Assembly (NCBI RefSeq): GCF_003436275.1
Contig: NZ_QSOP01000014.1
Span: 1-60,359, forward strand
Direction: 5' to 3'
DNA from: Collinsella sp. TM09-10AT
Lineage (GTDB): Bacteria > Actinomycetota > Coriobacteriia > Coriobacteriales > Coriobacteriaceae
Length of the DNA: 60,359 bases
Of the stretch, positions 24,422-32,457 are shown one piece after another (position 1 is the first letter of the stretch; each line of letters starts with the position of its first letter). The notes under the pieces were generated by a model, which was given only the letters and a program-made list of their open reading frames with translations, was not told where the DNA came from and searched no databases. A program made the position numbers and the translations under genes.

Positions 24422-24577
24422 CCCCAAAGTCACCCAAGGCAGCAAGCGCGACAGCGCCGCAGCTGCCGCACGACCCCAAAGTCCCCGCAGGCAGCAGGCG
24501 CAACGCGCCACAGCTGCCGGCCGCGCCCCAAAGTCCCCCAAGGCGGCAGGCGCGAAGCGCCGGGGCCGCCGCCGGGA
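24422..24577. repeat. Three 52-bp tandem repeats, each a hairpin
   Basis: Units begin CCCCAAAGTC at 24422, 24474 and 24526. Each carries a stem: GGCAGC...GCTGCC with inner GCGC/GCGC in units 1 and 2, and GGCGGC...GCCGCC in unit 3, where an A-to-G and a matching T-to-C keep pairing. Inner stems GGCGC/GCGCC (units 2, 3). The array fills the left part of the 456-bp gap between the ogt start and the asd stop; D1 fills the right part. Confidence 0.75.
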
Positions 24578-24672
24578 CCAGGGCCCGCAACAACCACGTG
24601 CCCCCACATCAGCCCAGCGGCCCCAACCAACAACGGCCCCATCGCGGGCAGCTCGCAGCAACGTCACCGCAG

Positions 24673-24800
24673 GCGGGGGCCGGGCTTGGTTTTCAGAACA
24701 CTCCGCAGACCAGTGTGGCGCCTTGTCCGCGGCTCCGAAGGAGCAGGACAAGGCGCCACACATGGTCGAGGACGTTCTGAAAACCAAGCCCGGCCCCCGC
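24673..24800 (-). repeat. Family D nested hairpin, copy 1, downstream of asd
   Basis: Perfect 27-bp outer arms (24673-24699 with 24774-24800), bulges ACTCCGCAGACC (from 24700) and ATGGTCGAGGAC (24762-24773), perfect 16-bp inner arms (24713-24728 with 24746-24761), 17-nt loop (GCGGCTCCGAAGGAGCA). It begins 16 nt past the asd stop, in the same orientation relative to the gene as copies 2 and 3. Confidence 0.88.
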
Positions 24801-24815
24801 CGGACAGGTCAACCG

Positions 24816-25841
24816 CTACTCGCAGAGCAGCTTAGCGATCTGGACGGCGTTGGTTGCCGCGCCCTTACGGATTTGGTCGCCGCAGCACCAGAAGGTGATA
24901 CCGCGCACGGCCTCGGGGTTCGAGATGTCGCGACGCACGCGGCCGACCCAAATCAGGTCCTGGTCGGACGTATCCATCGGCATGGGGAAGCGATCGTGCG
25001 CATCCTCGGCGCTCATATCGTCAACCAGCTTCACGCCCGGAGCGGCAGCCAGCGCAGCACGGGCCTCCTCGACCGTAATGTCGCGCTCAAACTCGAGCGT
25101 AATGCTCTCGGAGTGCGAACGCAGCACGGGCACGCGCACGCAGGTGCAGTTCACGCGCAGCTCGGGCAGATGCATGATCTTGCAGCCCTCGTTTTGCAGC
25201 TTCATCTCCTCGGAGGTAAAGCCCTCCTCCTTGACACCGCCAATCTGCGGAATCAGGTTGCTCGCGAGCTGGGCGGCAAAGGCGCGCGGCTCGGGAATCT
25301 CCTCGCCGCGGCCCAGAGCGGCCAGCTGAGCCTCGAGCTCAGCCATACCGGGAGCGCCAGCGCCCGAAGCCGCCTGGTACGTCGAAACGATCATGCGCTT
25401 CACGCCGGCGAGCTGATGCAGCGGCCACGTAGGAACTAGGCCGATGATGGTCGCGCAGTTGGGGTTGGCGATAAGGCCGTGATGCCACTTGATGTCGTCG
25501 GCATTGATCTCGGGCACGACCAGCGGCACCTCGGGATCCATGCGGAAGGCGTGGCTGTTGTCGACCACGACGGCGCCGCGCTTGACGGCCTCGGGCAGCA
25601 GCTCCTTGGCGATATCGTCACCGGCAGCGCCGAGTACGATGTCGCAGCCCTCAAAGGCCTCGGGGCAAGCCTCTTCGATCACGATCTGCTCGCCGTGGAA
25701 CTCAACGGTCTTGCCCGTGGAGCGCGCGCTCGCTAGCAGCTTGAGCTTGCCGACCGGAAACTCCTGCTCGTTGAGGCACTCGAGCATCTGGGTGCCCACG
25801 GCTCCCGTCGCGCCCAAAATAGCAACCGTGTACTGTTTCAT
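24816..25841 (-). CDS. asd: Aspartate-semialdehyde dehydrogenase
   Basis: A 341-residue enzyme reducing aspartyl-4-phosphate to aspartate semialdehyde, the branch point of lysine, diaminopimelate, threonine and methionine synthesis. NADP-binding GATGAVGTQML at the N-terminus, DNSHAFRMD, catalytic Cys in NPNCATI, and the AASGAGAPGMAEL and VRVPVLRSHSESI segments are intact. The ATG 25841 follows GGGGGAAG; upstream in-frame residues are unlike the family. It follows lysC on the same strand with a 173-bp gap that holds two hairpins, so a shared mRNA is uncertain. Dimeric, cytoplasmic. Confidence 0.95.
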   Translation of the reverse strand: MKQYTVAILGATGAVGTQMLECLNEQEFPVGKLKLLASARSTGKTVEFHGEQIVIEEACPEAFEGCDIVLGAAGDDIAKELLPEAVKRGAVVVDNSHAFRMDPEVPLVVPEINADDIKWHHGLIANPNCATIIGLVPTWPLHQLAGVKRMIVSTYQAASGAGAPGMAELEAQLAALGRGEEIPEPRAFAAQLASNLIPQIGGVKEEGFTSEEMKLQNEGCKIMHLPELRVNCTCVRVPVLRSHSESITLEFERDITVEEARAALAAAPGVKLVDDMSAEDAHDRFPMPMDTSDQDLIWVGRVRRDISNPEAVRGITFWCCGDQIRKGAATNAVQIAKLLCE

Positions 25842-25915
25842 GCTTCCCCCTTTAAAGGTTGTGGCTTTTGCCCGCACGCCGAGCAGGCCGATTATTGTTG
25901 CCAGTGTATACAAGA

Positions 25916-25942
25916 ACGGGGCGGATACAAAACCCGCCCCGT
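25916..25942 (-). terminator. Hairpin in the lysC-asd gap
   Basis: ACGGGGCGG (25916-25924) pairs with 25934-25942; on the minus strand it is followed by TCTTGTATAC. Its T-run is weak. It may partially end lysC transcription or lie in the asd leader. Confidence 0.5.
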
Positions 25943-25972
25943 CGAAACGAAACCGAAACGAAACGCCCCGCC

Positions 25973-26003
25973 GTAGTTTTTGAGGCAAGTCCCAAAAATC
26001 TAC
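25973..26003 (-). repeat. Family F hairpin, short copy after lysC
   Basis: GTAGTTTTTG (25973-25982) pairs with CAAAAATCTAC (25993-26003) around AGGCAAGTCC, 12 nt past the lysC stop. The right half, AAGTCCCAAAAATCTAC, recurs with one change (ATGTCCCAAAAATCTAC) in the larger copy at 38616-38721. Confidence 0.6.
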
Positions 26004-26014
26004 TGGGATAGCAG

Positions 26015-27403
26015 CTACTTGTAGAGCGCGGCCGGGGCGGGATCGACCGGCACGGGAGCCTCCAGGTCGGAGACCTTCACAATGCCGTTCTCGTCGGAGA
26101 AGGCGCGGTAAATGGTCCGAATCGCCAGATCGAAGTCCTTCTCCTCTACGCCGATAATGATGTTGATCTCGTCGCAGCTCTGCGAAATCATGCGCACGCT
26201 CACGCCGGCCTGGCCGAGCATACCAAACAGGTGGCCGGAAATACCGGCGCGGCCGCGCAGGTTGCGGCCGACGGTCGCGATGAGCGCCAGGCCCTCAACA
26301 ACCTCGATCTCGAGCGGCTCGACCTCCTGCTGAATGTCGCCCACGAGCGAGTACAGCGAATCGCGCACATCCTGCTCCTGCACCACGGCGCCAAAGCGAT
26401 CGACGCCGGTGGGCATATGCTCAACGGAAACGTCATAGCGCTCGAAAACCGAAAGCGCGCGGCGCATAAAGCCGACGCGGGGCTTGGTACGGTCGCGGGC
26501 CACGTTGATGGCGACAAAGCCGCGCTTGCCGGTCACGCCGGTAATGATGGGCTCCGCCTCGCCCTCGTCTGCGGTCTCGCTAATGATGGTGCCGGGATCC
26601 CGCGGGGCGTTGGTGTTCTTGATGACCAGCGGAATGCCCGCCTCGCGCACGGGGAACACGGCCTCCTCGTGCAGAACGCTCGCGCCCATGTACGAAAGCT
26701 CGCGCAGCTCCTCGTAGGTAACGCGCGCGATGGGCTGAGCCTCGGGAACAATACGCGGATCGGCAGAATAGAAGCCCGAGACGTCAGTCCAGTTCTCGTA
26801 CAGGTCGGCACCCAGGCACTTGGCCAGGATCGAGCCCGAGATATCGCCACCGCCGCGGTCGAGCAGCTTGATCTGCCCCTCGCGCGTCGCGCCGTAGAAA
26901 CCGGGCATGACAAAGCCGCCCTGCTGGCCATACTCCTGCACCAGCTCGGAAGTGCGGTTCATGCTGAGCGTACCGTCGTGATGGAACGCCACGACCGTCG
27001 CGGCGTCCAGGAACGGCAGGCCCAGGTACTCGGCCATCAGGCGGGCGGTAAAGTACTCGCCGCGGCTCACGAGCTCCTCGGTGGAGTAGCCGCCCGAGCG
27101 GGCGCGCTCGGCAAAGGCCGCAAACTCCTCGCGGATGGGATAGGTGAGCTCCAGCTCGTCAGCGATATCAAAATAGCGCTGGCCGATGTCCTCGAGCAGT
27201 TCCTCGCACGACACGTGATACTTAACGTGTGCGTTAACCAGATAGAGCAGGTCGGTCACCTTGGTGTCACCCTTAAAGCGGCGACCGCAGGCGGAAACCA
27301 CCACAAAACGGCGGGCCGGGTCGGCATCGACAATGGCCTTGATCTTCTTGAAGTGTTCGGCGTCGGCGACCGACGAGCCGCCAAACTTGGCAATCTTTAT
27401 CAT
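26015..27403 (-). CDS. lysC: Aspartate kinase
   Basis: A 462-residue enzyme phosphorylating aspartate, first step of the aspartate family. The kinase domain (1-300) has KFGGSSVAD, the RGEYF substrate segment, DRGGGDISGS and GASVLHEEAVFPVREA. Two ACT domains (about 320-450) for amino acid feedback follow, with the INVARDRTKPRVGFM and NLRGRAGISGHLFGMLGQAG segments. The C-terminus is a Pro/Ala-rich tail. It is divergent from thrC across 103 bp and precedes asd; together with thrB they form a threonine-branch cluster lacking homoserine dehydrogenase in this window. Confidence 0.95.
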   Translation of the reverse strand: MIKIAKFGGSSVADAEHFKKIKAIVDADPARRFVVVSACGRRFKGDTKVTDLLYLVNAHVKYHVSCEELLEDIGQRYFDIADELELTYPIREEFAAFAERARSGGYSTEELVSRGEYFTARLMAEYLGLPFLDAATVVAFHHDGTLSMNRTSELVQEYGQQGGFVMPGFYGATREGQIKLLDRGGGDISGSILAKCLGADLYENWTDVSGFYSADPRIVPEAQPIARVTYEELRELSYMGASVLHEEAVFPVREAGIPLVIKNTNAPRDPGTIISETADEGEAEPIITGVTGKRGFVAINVARDRTKPRVGFMRRALSVFERYDVSVEHMPTGVDRFGAVVQEQDVRDSLYSLVGDIQQEVEPLEIEVVEGLALIATVGRNLRGRAGISGHLFGMLGQAGVSVRMISQSCDEINIIIGVEEKDFDLAIRTIYRAFSDENGIVKVSDLEAPVPVDPAPAALYK

Positions 27404-27506
27404 GGCGTGGAGGTTACCTTTCTAAAAGCCTCTGCAAACCTGTTTTGCGCGCTCTGATACCATGGGTTCACCGATTGGGACCAAGGCATCCGAGGAGCAG
27501 TGTTAT

Positions 27507-29024
27507 ATGGGAACTTATCATAGTACACGAGGACGCACTTTATCGTGCTCAAGTAAGGTGGCAATCCGCGCCGGCATCGCTCCCGACGGGGGTTTGTTCG
27601 TCTCGGACGAGCTTGGCACCCAGCAGCTCGATATCAGCACACTTGCCGATAAATCGTACTTTGAAATCGCTCAAGATGTGTTGGGAATGTTACTGAATGA
27701 TTACACGCCCGAAGAAATTTCGGCCTGTGTGAATGAGGCATACCGCGGCACGTTTGCAAGCGAAGAGGTCACGCCGCTCGTCAAACTCGACGCCGCACCG
27801 GGCGCCGACGCCCCTCAAACCTATGTAATGGAGCTCTTTGGCGGCCCCACGAGCGCCTTCAAGGACGTCGCCCTGCAAATGCTCCCCCGCCTCATGGCCC
27901 GCACCTCCGCCAAGGACGGCGGCGCCGAGCGCATCATGATCGTCACCGCCACGTCGGGCGACACCGGCAAGGCTGCACTCGCCGGCTTTGCCGATGCTCC
28001 GGGCACGGGCATCTCCGTCTTTTATCCCGAGGGCAAAGTCAGCCGCGTGCAGAATCTGCAGATGTCCACGCAGGAGGGCGATAACGTCGCTGTCTGCGGC
28101 ATCCGCGGCAACTTCGATGACGCCCAGAGCGCCGTCAAGCGCATCTTTGCCGATAAGGAGCTTGCCGAGCGCCTGGAGGCCGCCGGCACCGTGCTTTCGA
28201 GCGCCAACTCCATCAACGTCGGCCGTTTAGTGCCGCAGGTCGTCTACTACTTTGCCGCCTATGCGCAGCTGCTGCGTGCCGGCGCTATCGAGGCCGGCGA
28301 CGCCGTTGAGTTCTGCGTGCCGACCGGCAACTTTGGCGATATCCTGGCCGGCTACTACGCCAAGCGCATGGGCCTGCCCGTCGCCAAGCTCGTCGTCGCA
28401 AGCGACAAGAACAACGTGCTGGCCGACTTTTTGACCACCGGCGTCTACGACCGCAACCGTCCGTTCTTCACGACCATCTCGCCGTCGATGGACATCCTTA
28501 TCAGCTCCAACCTGGAGCGCATGCTCTACTTCCTGTCCGACGGCGACTGCGAGCTCGTTGCCGGCCTTATGGAGCAGCTGGCACAGACCGGTCGCTACGA
28601 AGTGCCCGCCAATCTGCTCGCAAAGATTCAGAGCGTCTTTGGCTGCGGCTGGGCCAGCGAGGACGAAGTCCGCGCTGCCATCAAGAGCTGCTGGGACGCA
28701 AACGGCTACGTGATTGACCCGCACACCGCCTGCGGCTATCACGTCTTTGAAAAAGTCACCCCCGCCGAGGGCGCCAAGGCCCGCGTGCTGCTTTCGACCG
28801 CCAGCCCCTACAAGTTCCCGCGCGCCTGCTGCGACGCTCTGGGCCTCGACGTTCCCGAGGATGATTTTGAGGCTATGCGTGTGCTCGAGCAGGCCACCGA
28901 TACGGTCGCCCCGGCACAACTTGCCGAGCTCGAGTCCAAGCCCGTCCGCTTTGAAGACGTCTGCGACGTCGATGAGATGGCAAGCTACGTCGAGTCTGCA
29001 GCAAAACGAATGAGCACCAACTAA
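27507..29024 (+). CDS. thrC: Threonine synthase
   Basis: A 505-residue PLP enzyme converting O-phosphohomoserine to threonine. Evidence: GPTSAFKDVALQ with the PLP Lys, TATSGDTGKAAL, GNFGDILAGYYAKRMG and the LSTASPYKFP C-terminal part. Length matches the long (type I) form. The ATG 27507 has GAGGAGC upstream; an in-frame ATG at 27462 would add 15 residues. Divergent from lysC, and followed by a terminator hairpin (29037-29056), the D4 palindrome and thrB on the same strand. Confidence 0.94.
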   Translation: MGTYHSTRGRTLSCSSKVAIRAGIAPDGGLFVSDELGTQQLDISTLADKSYFEIAQDVLGMLLNDYTPEEISACVNEAYRGTFASEEVTPLVKLDAAPGADAPQTYVMELFGGPTSAFKDVALQMLPRLMARTSAKDGGAERIMIVTATSGDTGKAALAGFADAPGTGISVFYPEGKVSRVQNLQMSTQEGDNVAVCGIRGNFDDAQSAVKRIFADKELAERLEAAGTVLSSANSINVGRLVPQVVYYFAAYAQLLRAGAIEAGDAVEFCVPTGNFGDILAGYYAKRMGLPVAKLVVASDKNNVLADFLTTGVYDRNRPFFTTISPSMDILISSNLERMLYFLSDGDCELVAGLMEQLAQTGRYEVPANLLAKIQSVFGCGWASEDEVRAAIKSCWDANGYVIDPHTACGYHVFEKVTPAEGAKARVLLSTASPYKFPRACCDALGLDVPEDDFEAMRVLEQATDTVAPAQLAELESKPVRFEDVCDVDEMASYVESAAKRMSTN

Positions 29025-29036
29025 ACCCCTTATTAA

Positions 29037-29063
29037 GCGCCGGCGAAAGCCGGCGCACCTTCT
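29037..29063 (+). terminator. Intrinsic terminator after thrC
   Basis: An 8-bp perfect stem GCGCCGGC (29037-29044 with 29049-29056, GAAA tetraloop) is followed by ACCTTCTTTTTATT, 12 nt past the thrC stop. It would separate thrC from thrB, unless read-through occurs. Confidence 0.8.
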
Positions 29064-29099
29064 TTTTATTAAGCTTTCGGGATGATGACGAGCATGCGA

Positions 29100-29211
29100 G
29101 CGGGTCTGGCCGTTTAGTTCGTCGCGAGTTCCGCACGAGCCGGAAAGCACTTAATGTGCTTTCCGAGCGAGCCAGGACTGCCCGAGCAGCGAACTAAACG
29201 GCCAGACCCGC
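29100..29211. repeat. D-like nested hairpin (D4) between thrC and thrB
   Basis: Perfect 22-bp outer arms (29100-29121 with 29190-29211) and an inner 10-bp stem CGGAAAGCAC (29141-29150 with 29156-29165, loop TTAAT). Bulges contain GAGTTCCGCACGAGC on the left and CAGGACTGCCCGAGCAG on the right, which in minus-strand sense partly resemble the CTCGGxCA and TGCGGAA parts of family D. The AGGAGG of thrB begins directly after it, so it may also affect thrB translation. Confidence 0.75.
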
Positions 29212-29225
29212 CCAGGAGGACCCAC

Positions 29226-30107
29226 ATGATCAAAATCACCGTCCCAGCAACCAGCGCCAACCTAGGCATCGGCTACGACACCCTCGGCATGGCCGTCAGC
29301 CTCTACTCGCACTTCACCTTCGAGCGTACCGACAAGCTCACCATCACGGGCTGCCCCGAGGAGTTCCAAAACGAGAACAACCTGGTCTATGTGAGCTTTG
29401 TCGATGCTCTGGCCGCCTGGGGCGAGCAGGCCTTCCCCGTTGCCATCGACATCCAGACCGACGTGCCCGTCGCTCGCGGCCTGGGTTCCAGCTCCACCTG
29501 CGTCGTCGCTGGCATCATGGCGGCCGCCGCGCTGACGGGCCACACCGTCGACCGTGCCGAGCTCGTCCGCATTGCCACCGAGGTCGAGGGCCATCCCGAT
29601 AACGTCGCCCCTGCCATCCTGGGCGGTGCCGTTTGCTCCTTTACGCCGACTGATTCGCTCCCCCAGTGCCTGCGCTACGAGGTAAGCGATCGCTTGCGTT
29701 TTATTACCGTGATTCCGCCCTACGAGGTGCATACGAGCGAGGCGCGCAAGGTTGTGCCGCAGGAGATTCCACTCTCCACCGCCGTATGGCAAATGGGCCG
29801 CATCGCCGGCATGACGCGCGGCCTGGAGACCGGCGACCTGGATCTGATTGCCGCCGCCAACGACGACCGCATCCAAGAGCCGTATCGCCGTCGCCTCATC
29901 CCCGACTACAACGCCGTGCGCGACACCTGCCTTAACGGCGGCGCTAAGACCATCTGGATCAGTGGTTCGGGCTCGACCCTCATGGCCGTGACTGACGACA
30001 CCATCGTGGCAAAGTTCCTACAGGTCAAACTGCGTGAACAGTTCCCCAAGTGTGACACGCACATTCTGACGTGCGACACGGAAGGCGCCCAGATCGAATA
30101 CCTGTAG
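29226..30107 (+). CDS. thrB: Homoserine kinase
   Basis: A 293-residue GHMP-family kinase phosphorylating homoserine to O-phosphohomoserine, the ThrC substrate. Clear motifs: PATSANLGIGYDTLG at the start, ATP loop PVARGLGSSSTCVVAG, EGHPDNVAPAILGG, and ISGSGSTLMAV near the C-terminus. AGGAGG lies six bases before the ATG. It follows thrC on the same strand but a terminator and palindrome separate them. The D2 hairpin lies 21 nt past the stop. Confidence 0.95.
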   Translation: MIKITVPATSANLGIGYDTLGMAVSLYSHFTFERTDKLTITGCPEEFQNENNLVYVSFVDALAAWGEQAFPVAIDIQTDVPVARGLGSSSTCVVAGIMAAAALTGHTVDRAELVRIATEVEGHPDNVAPAILGGAVCSFTPTDSLPQCLRYEVSDRLRFITVIPPYEVHTSEARKVVPQEIPLSTAVWQMGRIAGMTRGLETGDLDLIAAANDDRIQEPYRRRLIPDYNAVRDTCLNGGAKTIWISGSGSTLMAVTDDTIVAKFLQVKLREQFPKCDTHILTCDTEGAQIEYL

Positions 30108-30128
30108 TCGCCGTACCTTATACCCGCC

Positions 30129-30253
30129 GGGGAGGCCAGGGGCTTTGCCCCCAAATCGTCCTCGGACATGGCAGGACCCCCGCTGCGCACTTCGTGCGGC
30201 GGGGGTCCTGTCGTCCTGCGGAAAGATTTGGGGGCAAAGCCCCTGGCCTCCCC
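30129..30253 (+). repeat. Family D nested hairpin, copy 2, downstream of thrB
   Basis: Perfect 29-bp outer arms (30129-30157 with 30225-30253); bulges GTCCTCGGACATG (30158-30170) and GTCCTGCGGAAA (30213-30224); inner arms GCAGGACCCCCGC (30171-30183 with 30199-30211, one wobble); loop TGCGCACTTCGTGCG (30184-30198). The loop and bulges match copy 3 in reverse complement, the arms do not. The remainder of the 30108-30389 gap shows nothing recognisable. Confidence 0.9.
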
Positions 30254-30389
30254 TATGTTAACTTCGCTGGCGGCGGCTACAGGGACCTACGCTCTGGAAA
30301 GTCGCCGGGCTGATAGTTGCTTTTTATTGGTAGGGGCTCTTGCTAGGCTGGAGCACTTCCTAGAGGCGGGCATCGGCTGTGTGCTTGGT

Positions 30390-31088
30390 TTAGGCGGCGC
30401 TGGTTTCTTTGTATTCGAAGACTGGTTCTAGGAGATCTTCGATGTTGCAGTGGAGGGCTTTTGCTATGGCTCTTACGCCTGTTACCGAAGCTTCATTGAT
30501 GTTTCTCTGGCGCTGCTCGTACATTTGGATTGAGCGGAGTGATACGCCCGATTCGTATGCCAGGTCTTGTTGGGTTTTCTTGAGCCGCTTTCTTGCTAGC
30601 GCCAGTTTGGTTTGACGAGGTGTTTTCTTCGCCATGTCGCAAATAAGACGCGTCACACGTTCCTCCGAGGCTTCGTGCCAGGGATGATACAGGTTATGCA
30701 GCACATCAAACGGAGCGACATGCAGCAGGTCTTCAAAAGACTCTCCCAGGCGCCACTGCAGATACGCCAATATCCAGCCCGTCCAGTATTCCGGTGTTTT
30801 CTCAAATCGATAGGTGCGGTCCGGCATAGACGTGGCTTCATAGCCCGACCTTTCGGCGATCAGTGCGAACAGCTCAACGCCCGATTTTCCCGATACGACC
30901 CATGCGTTGCCACGCTCAAACTCGCGGGCAACCCCGCTCAGACAAAAGAGTTCAGCAACTTCAGATCCTTCTGCTCCATAGTCATTGACGGCATAGTCAA
31001 AGCAGTCACCGAGGTTGTTCATTGCATCCTCGAGGTAGTAGACGGGGTATGTCCTACTCGGCCCACAATCCGTTAACTCTTGGATCAT
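30390..31088 (-). CDS. HTH-containing partner (antitoxin-like) of the DUF3990 protein
   Basis: A 232-residue protein. The N-terminal part (about 25-130) is a conserved region often found beside DUF3990 proteins (EDAMNNLGDCFDYAVNDYG, VSGKSGVELF, YWTGWILAYLQWRL). The C-terminal 75 residues form an XRE helix-turn-helix (LKKTQQDLAYESGVSLRSIQMYEQ). The start 31088 overlaps the DUF3990 gene by 35 bp; an alternative ATG at 31022 has GAGG upstream and would drop 22 residues. Coupling, the HTH and palindromic operators at 31754-31798 suggest it autoregulates and neutralises its partner; function inferred. Confidence 0.7.
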   Translation of the reverse strand: MIQELTDCGPSRTYPVYYLEDAMNNLGDCFDYAVNDYGAEGSEVAELFCLSGVAREFERGNAWVVSGKSGVELFALIAERSGYEATSMPDRTYRFEKTPEYWTGWILAYLQWRLGESFEDLLHVAPFDVLHNLYHPWHEASEERVTRLICDMAKKTPRQTKLALARKRLKKTQQDLAYESGVSLRSIQMYEQRQRNINEASVTGVRAIAKALHCNIEDLLEPVFEYKETSAA

Positions 31089-31737
31089 TTAAATCAACCC
31101 TCCCTGCCATTAAATCCCTAATGTCGATACCTTCGGAATCGAACCCGTTAACCGTATCCAAGTATTTGCGTCGAGCATTCTGCTCACGCTCAAAACGCTT
31201 GGGATAAAACTCAGACCCCGAAGCCTGCTTCCAATCGCAGAATCTAATCACCGAAAAAGCGCGCTCGCTCATAAGAGCATATTGAATACCCAAATCACCC
31301 AAGCGCATGATACGTTGCAGCTGTCTGAGCGATATCATGCCGCTGACAAACTGTCTTGCAAACGAAAAATAGGAGTCGTCAGCGCGATAGCCCCGAATAA
31401 CGTCATATGAAGAAATATCAATCAGGCAGTTATCAAGTAGAAATCGTAGCCCTTCGCGCGCCAATGGCGTCGAGACATTGAACTCTCTGTTATTCGCCAG
31501 AATTGCAAGCCAGTTGAGAATCGAGAACTCACCTGATTCCAAATCCAAAATCGCAAGACCATCTAAATCAAGCTCATATCGATTCGCAATGCCATCAGAC
31601 TCGGTCCGACATGCCCATTCCATCGCCATTTCCTCATGTGGCGTGCAATAAAACCCACGCCCATAGTCGTTGAACTGTCTACATCTATCCAGCGATGGAT
31701 GTTCGACAACAACCTCCGACCCGTGCCATAGCTCCAT
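31054..31737 (-). CDS. DUF3990 family protein, probable ADP-ribosyltransferase-like toxin
   Basis: A 227-residue protein with the DUF3990 opening LWHGSEVVVEHP and DYGRGFYCTPHEEMAMEWA, which resembles the ADP-ribosyltransferase fold (H...G.GFY.T motif in an NAD-binding core). The rest (100-227) contains YRADDSYF and an Arg-rich C-terminal tail. GGAGG precedes the ATG at 31737; a TTG at 31749 is less likely. It is the first gene of the pair, directly behind a strong palindrome. DUF3990 members are seen in toxin-like and phage/defence contexts, but activity here is inferred only. Confidence 0.7.
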   Translation of the reverse strand: MELWHGSEVVVEHPSLDRCRQFNDYGRGFYCTPHEEMAMEWACRTESDGIANRYELDLDGLAILDLESGEFSILNWLAILANNREFNVSTPLAREGLRFLLDNCLIDISSYDVIRGYRADDSYFSFARQFVSGMISLRQLQRIMRLGDLGIQYALMSERAFSVIRFCDWKQASGSEFYPKRFEREQNARRKYLDTVNGFDSEGIDIRDLMAGRVDLNDPRVNGLWAE

Positions 31738-31753
31738 AGCGACCTCCAAAAAA

Positions 31754-31798
31754 TATCACCTCAGTGATAGTTTACCAATAACTATCACTGAGGTGATA
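31754..31798 (-). promoter_or_regulatory. Nested palindromic operators upstream of the DUF3990/HTH pair
   Basis: A 19-bp perfect inverted repeat (31754-31772 with 31780-31798). Each arm is itself a palindrome: TATCACCTCAGTGATA on the left and TATCACTGAGGTGATA on the right, so there are two tandem operator copies with inverted spacers. It ends 17 bp upstream of the DUF3990 start codon. The HTH partner is the likely binder. Confidence 0.75.
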
Positions 31799-31828
31799 TA
31801 GATAGGAGCTTTGGGGGGGTTAACCTGA

Positions 31829-32419
31829 TTAGAGGCAAGCCTCAGCGATGCGGCGCTTGAGCTCGTCGATGCCCACACCGGTCTGGGAGCTTGTGATGAT
31901 TACGTTCTCGGCCGGGACATTGAGCTGCTTTTTGATGGCTGCTGCCTGGCGGGCCTGCTGGGTGCGGCTGAGCTTGTCGGCCTTGGTGAGACAGACGATA
32001 AAGTTGAACTCGTTGCCCTGCAGATAGTCGATCATGTCGTGATCGAGCTTGCTGGGGTCGTGACGAATGTCCACCAGCGAGACGACCAAGTTAAAGCTGC
32101 GCTCCGAGTCGAAGAAGTCGCCGATAAGCTCTGCCCAGCGGTCGCGCTCGGCCTTGGAACGACGGGCGAAACCGTAACCCGGCAGGTCCACGAAATGCAC
32201 GTCGTCGGCCTCAAAGAAGTTGATGTTGCTCGTCTTGCCCGGCGTGCTGGAAACCTTGACCAGGTTCTTGCGGCCAAAAAGCTTGTTCATAATCGACGAC
32301 TTGCCCACGTTGGAGCGGCCGACAAAGCTCACCTCGGGGCAGGTGGACTCGGGAATCTGCGAAACCTTGCCATAGCTGGCAACGAACTTGGCAAGCTGGT
32401 AGTTAATGGAATCGGCCAT
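31829..32419 (-). CDS. engB: Ribosome biogenesis GTPase EngB (YihA/YsxC)
   Basis: A 196-residue GTPase required for large ribosomal subunit assembly. G1 GRSNVGKSS, G3 DLPGYGFA, G4 TKADK and G5 region TSSQTGVG are intact. The ATG 32419 has AGGAGTGTCC upstream; the GTG at 32425 lies inside that Shine-Dalgarno. It directly precedes (same strand) mtnN's end with a 38-bp gap and stops 29 bp before the DUF3990 operator region. Essential housekeeping gene in most bacteria. Confidence 0.94.
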   Translation of the reverse strand: MADSINYQLAKFVASYGKVSQIPESTCPEVSFVGRSNVGKSSIMNKLFGRKNLVKVSSTPGKTSNINFFEADDVHFVDLPGYGFARRSKAERDRWAELIGDFFDSERSFNLVVSLVDIRHDPSKLDHDMIDYLQGNEFNFIVCLTKADKLSRTQQARQAAAIKKQLNVPAENVIITSSQTGVGIDELKRRIAEACL

Positions 32420-32457
32420 GGACACTCCTTGGTCGTAGGTTCTTACAAAAGAGCGCG

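Noticed and set aside
24422..24800. CRISPR-like array
   Set aside because: The three 52-bp units have no unique spacers and are hairpin tandem repeats; no cas gene is nearby.
23763..25439. 558-codon plus-strand frame across ogt and asd
   Set aside because: It crosses two real minus-strand genes, the tandem repeats and hairpin D1; low-complexity translation.
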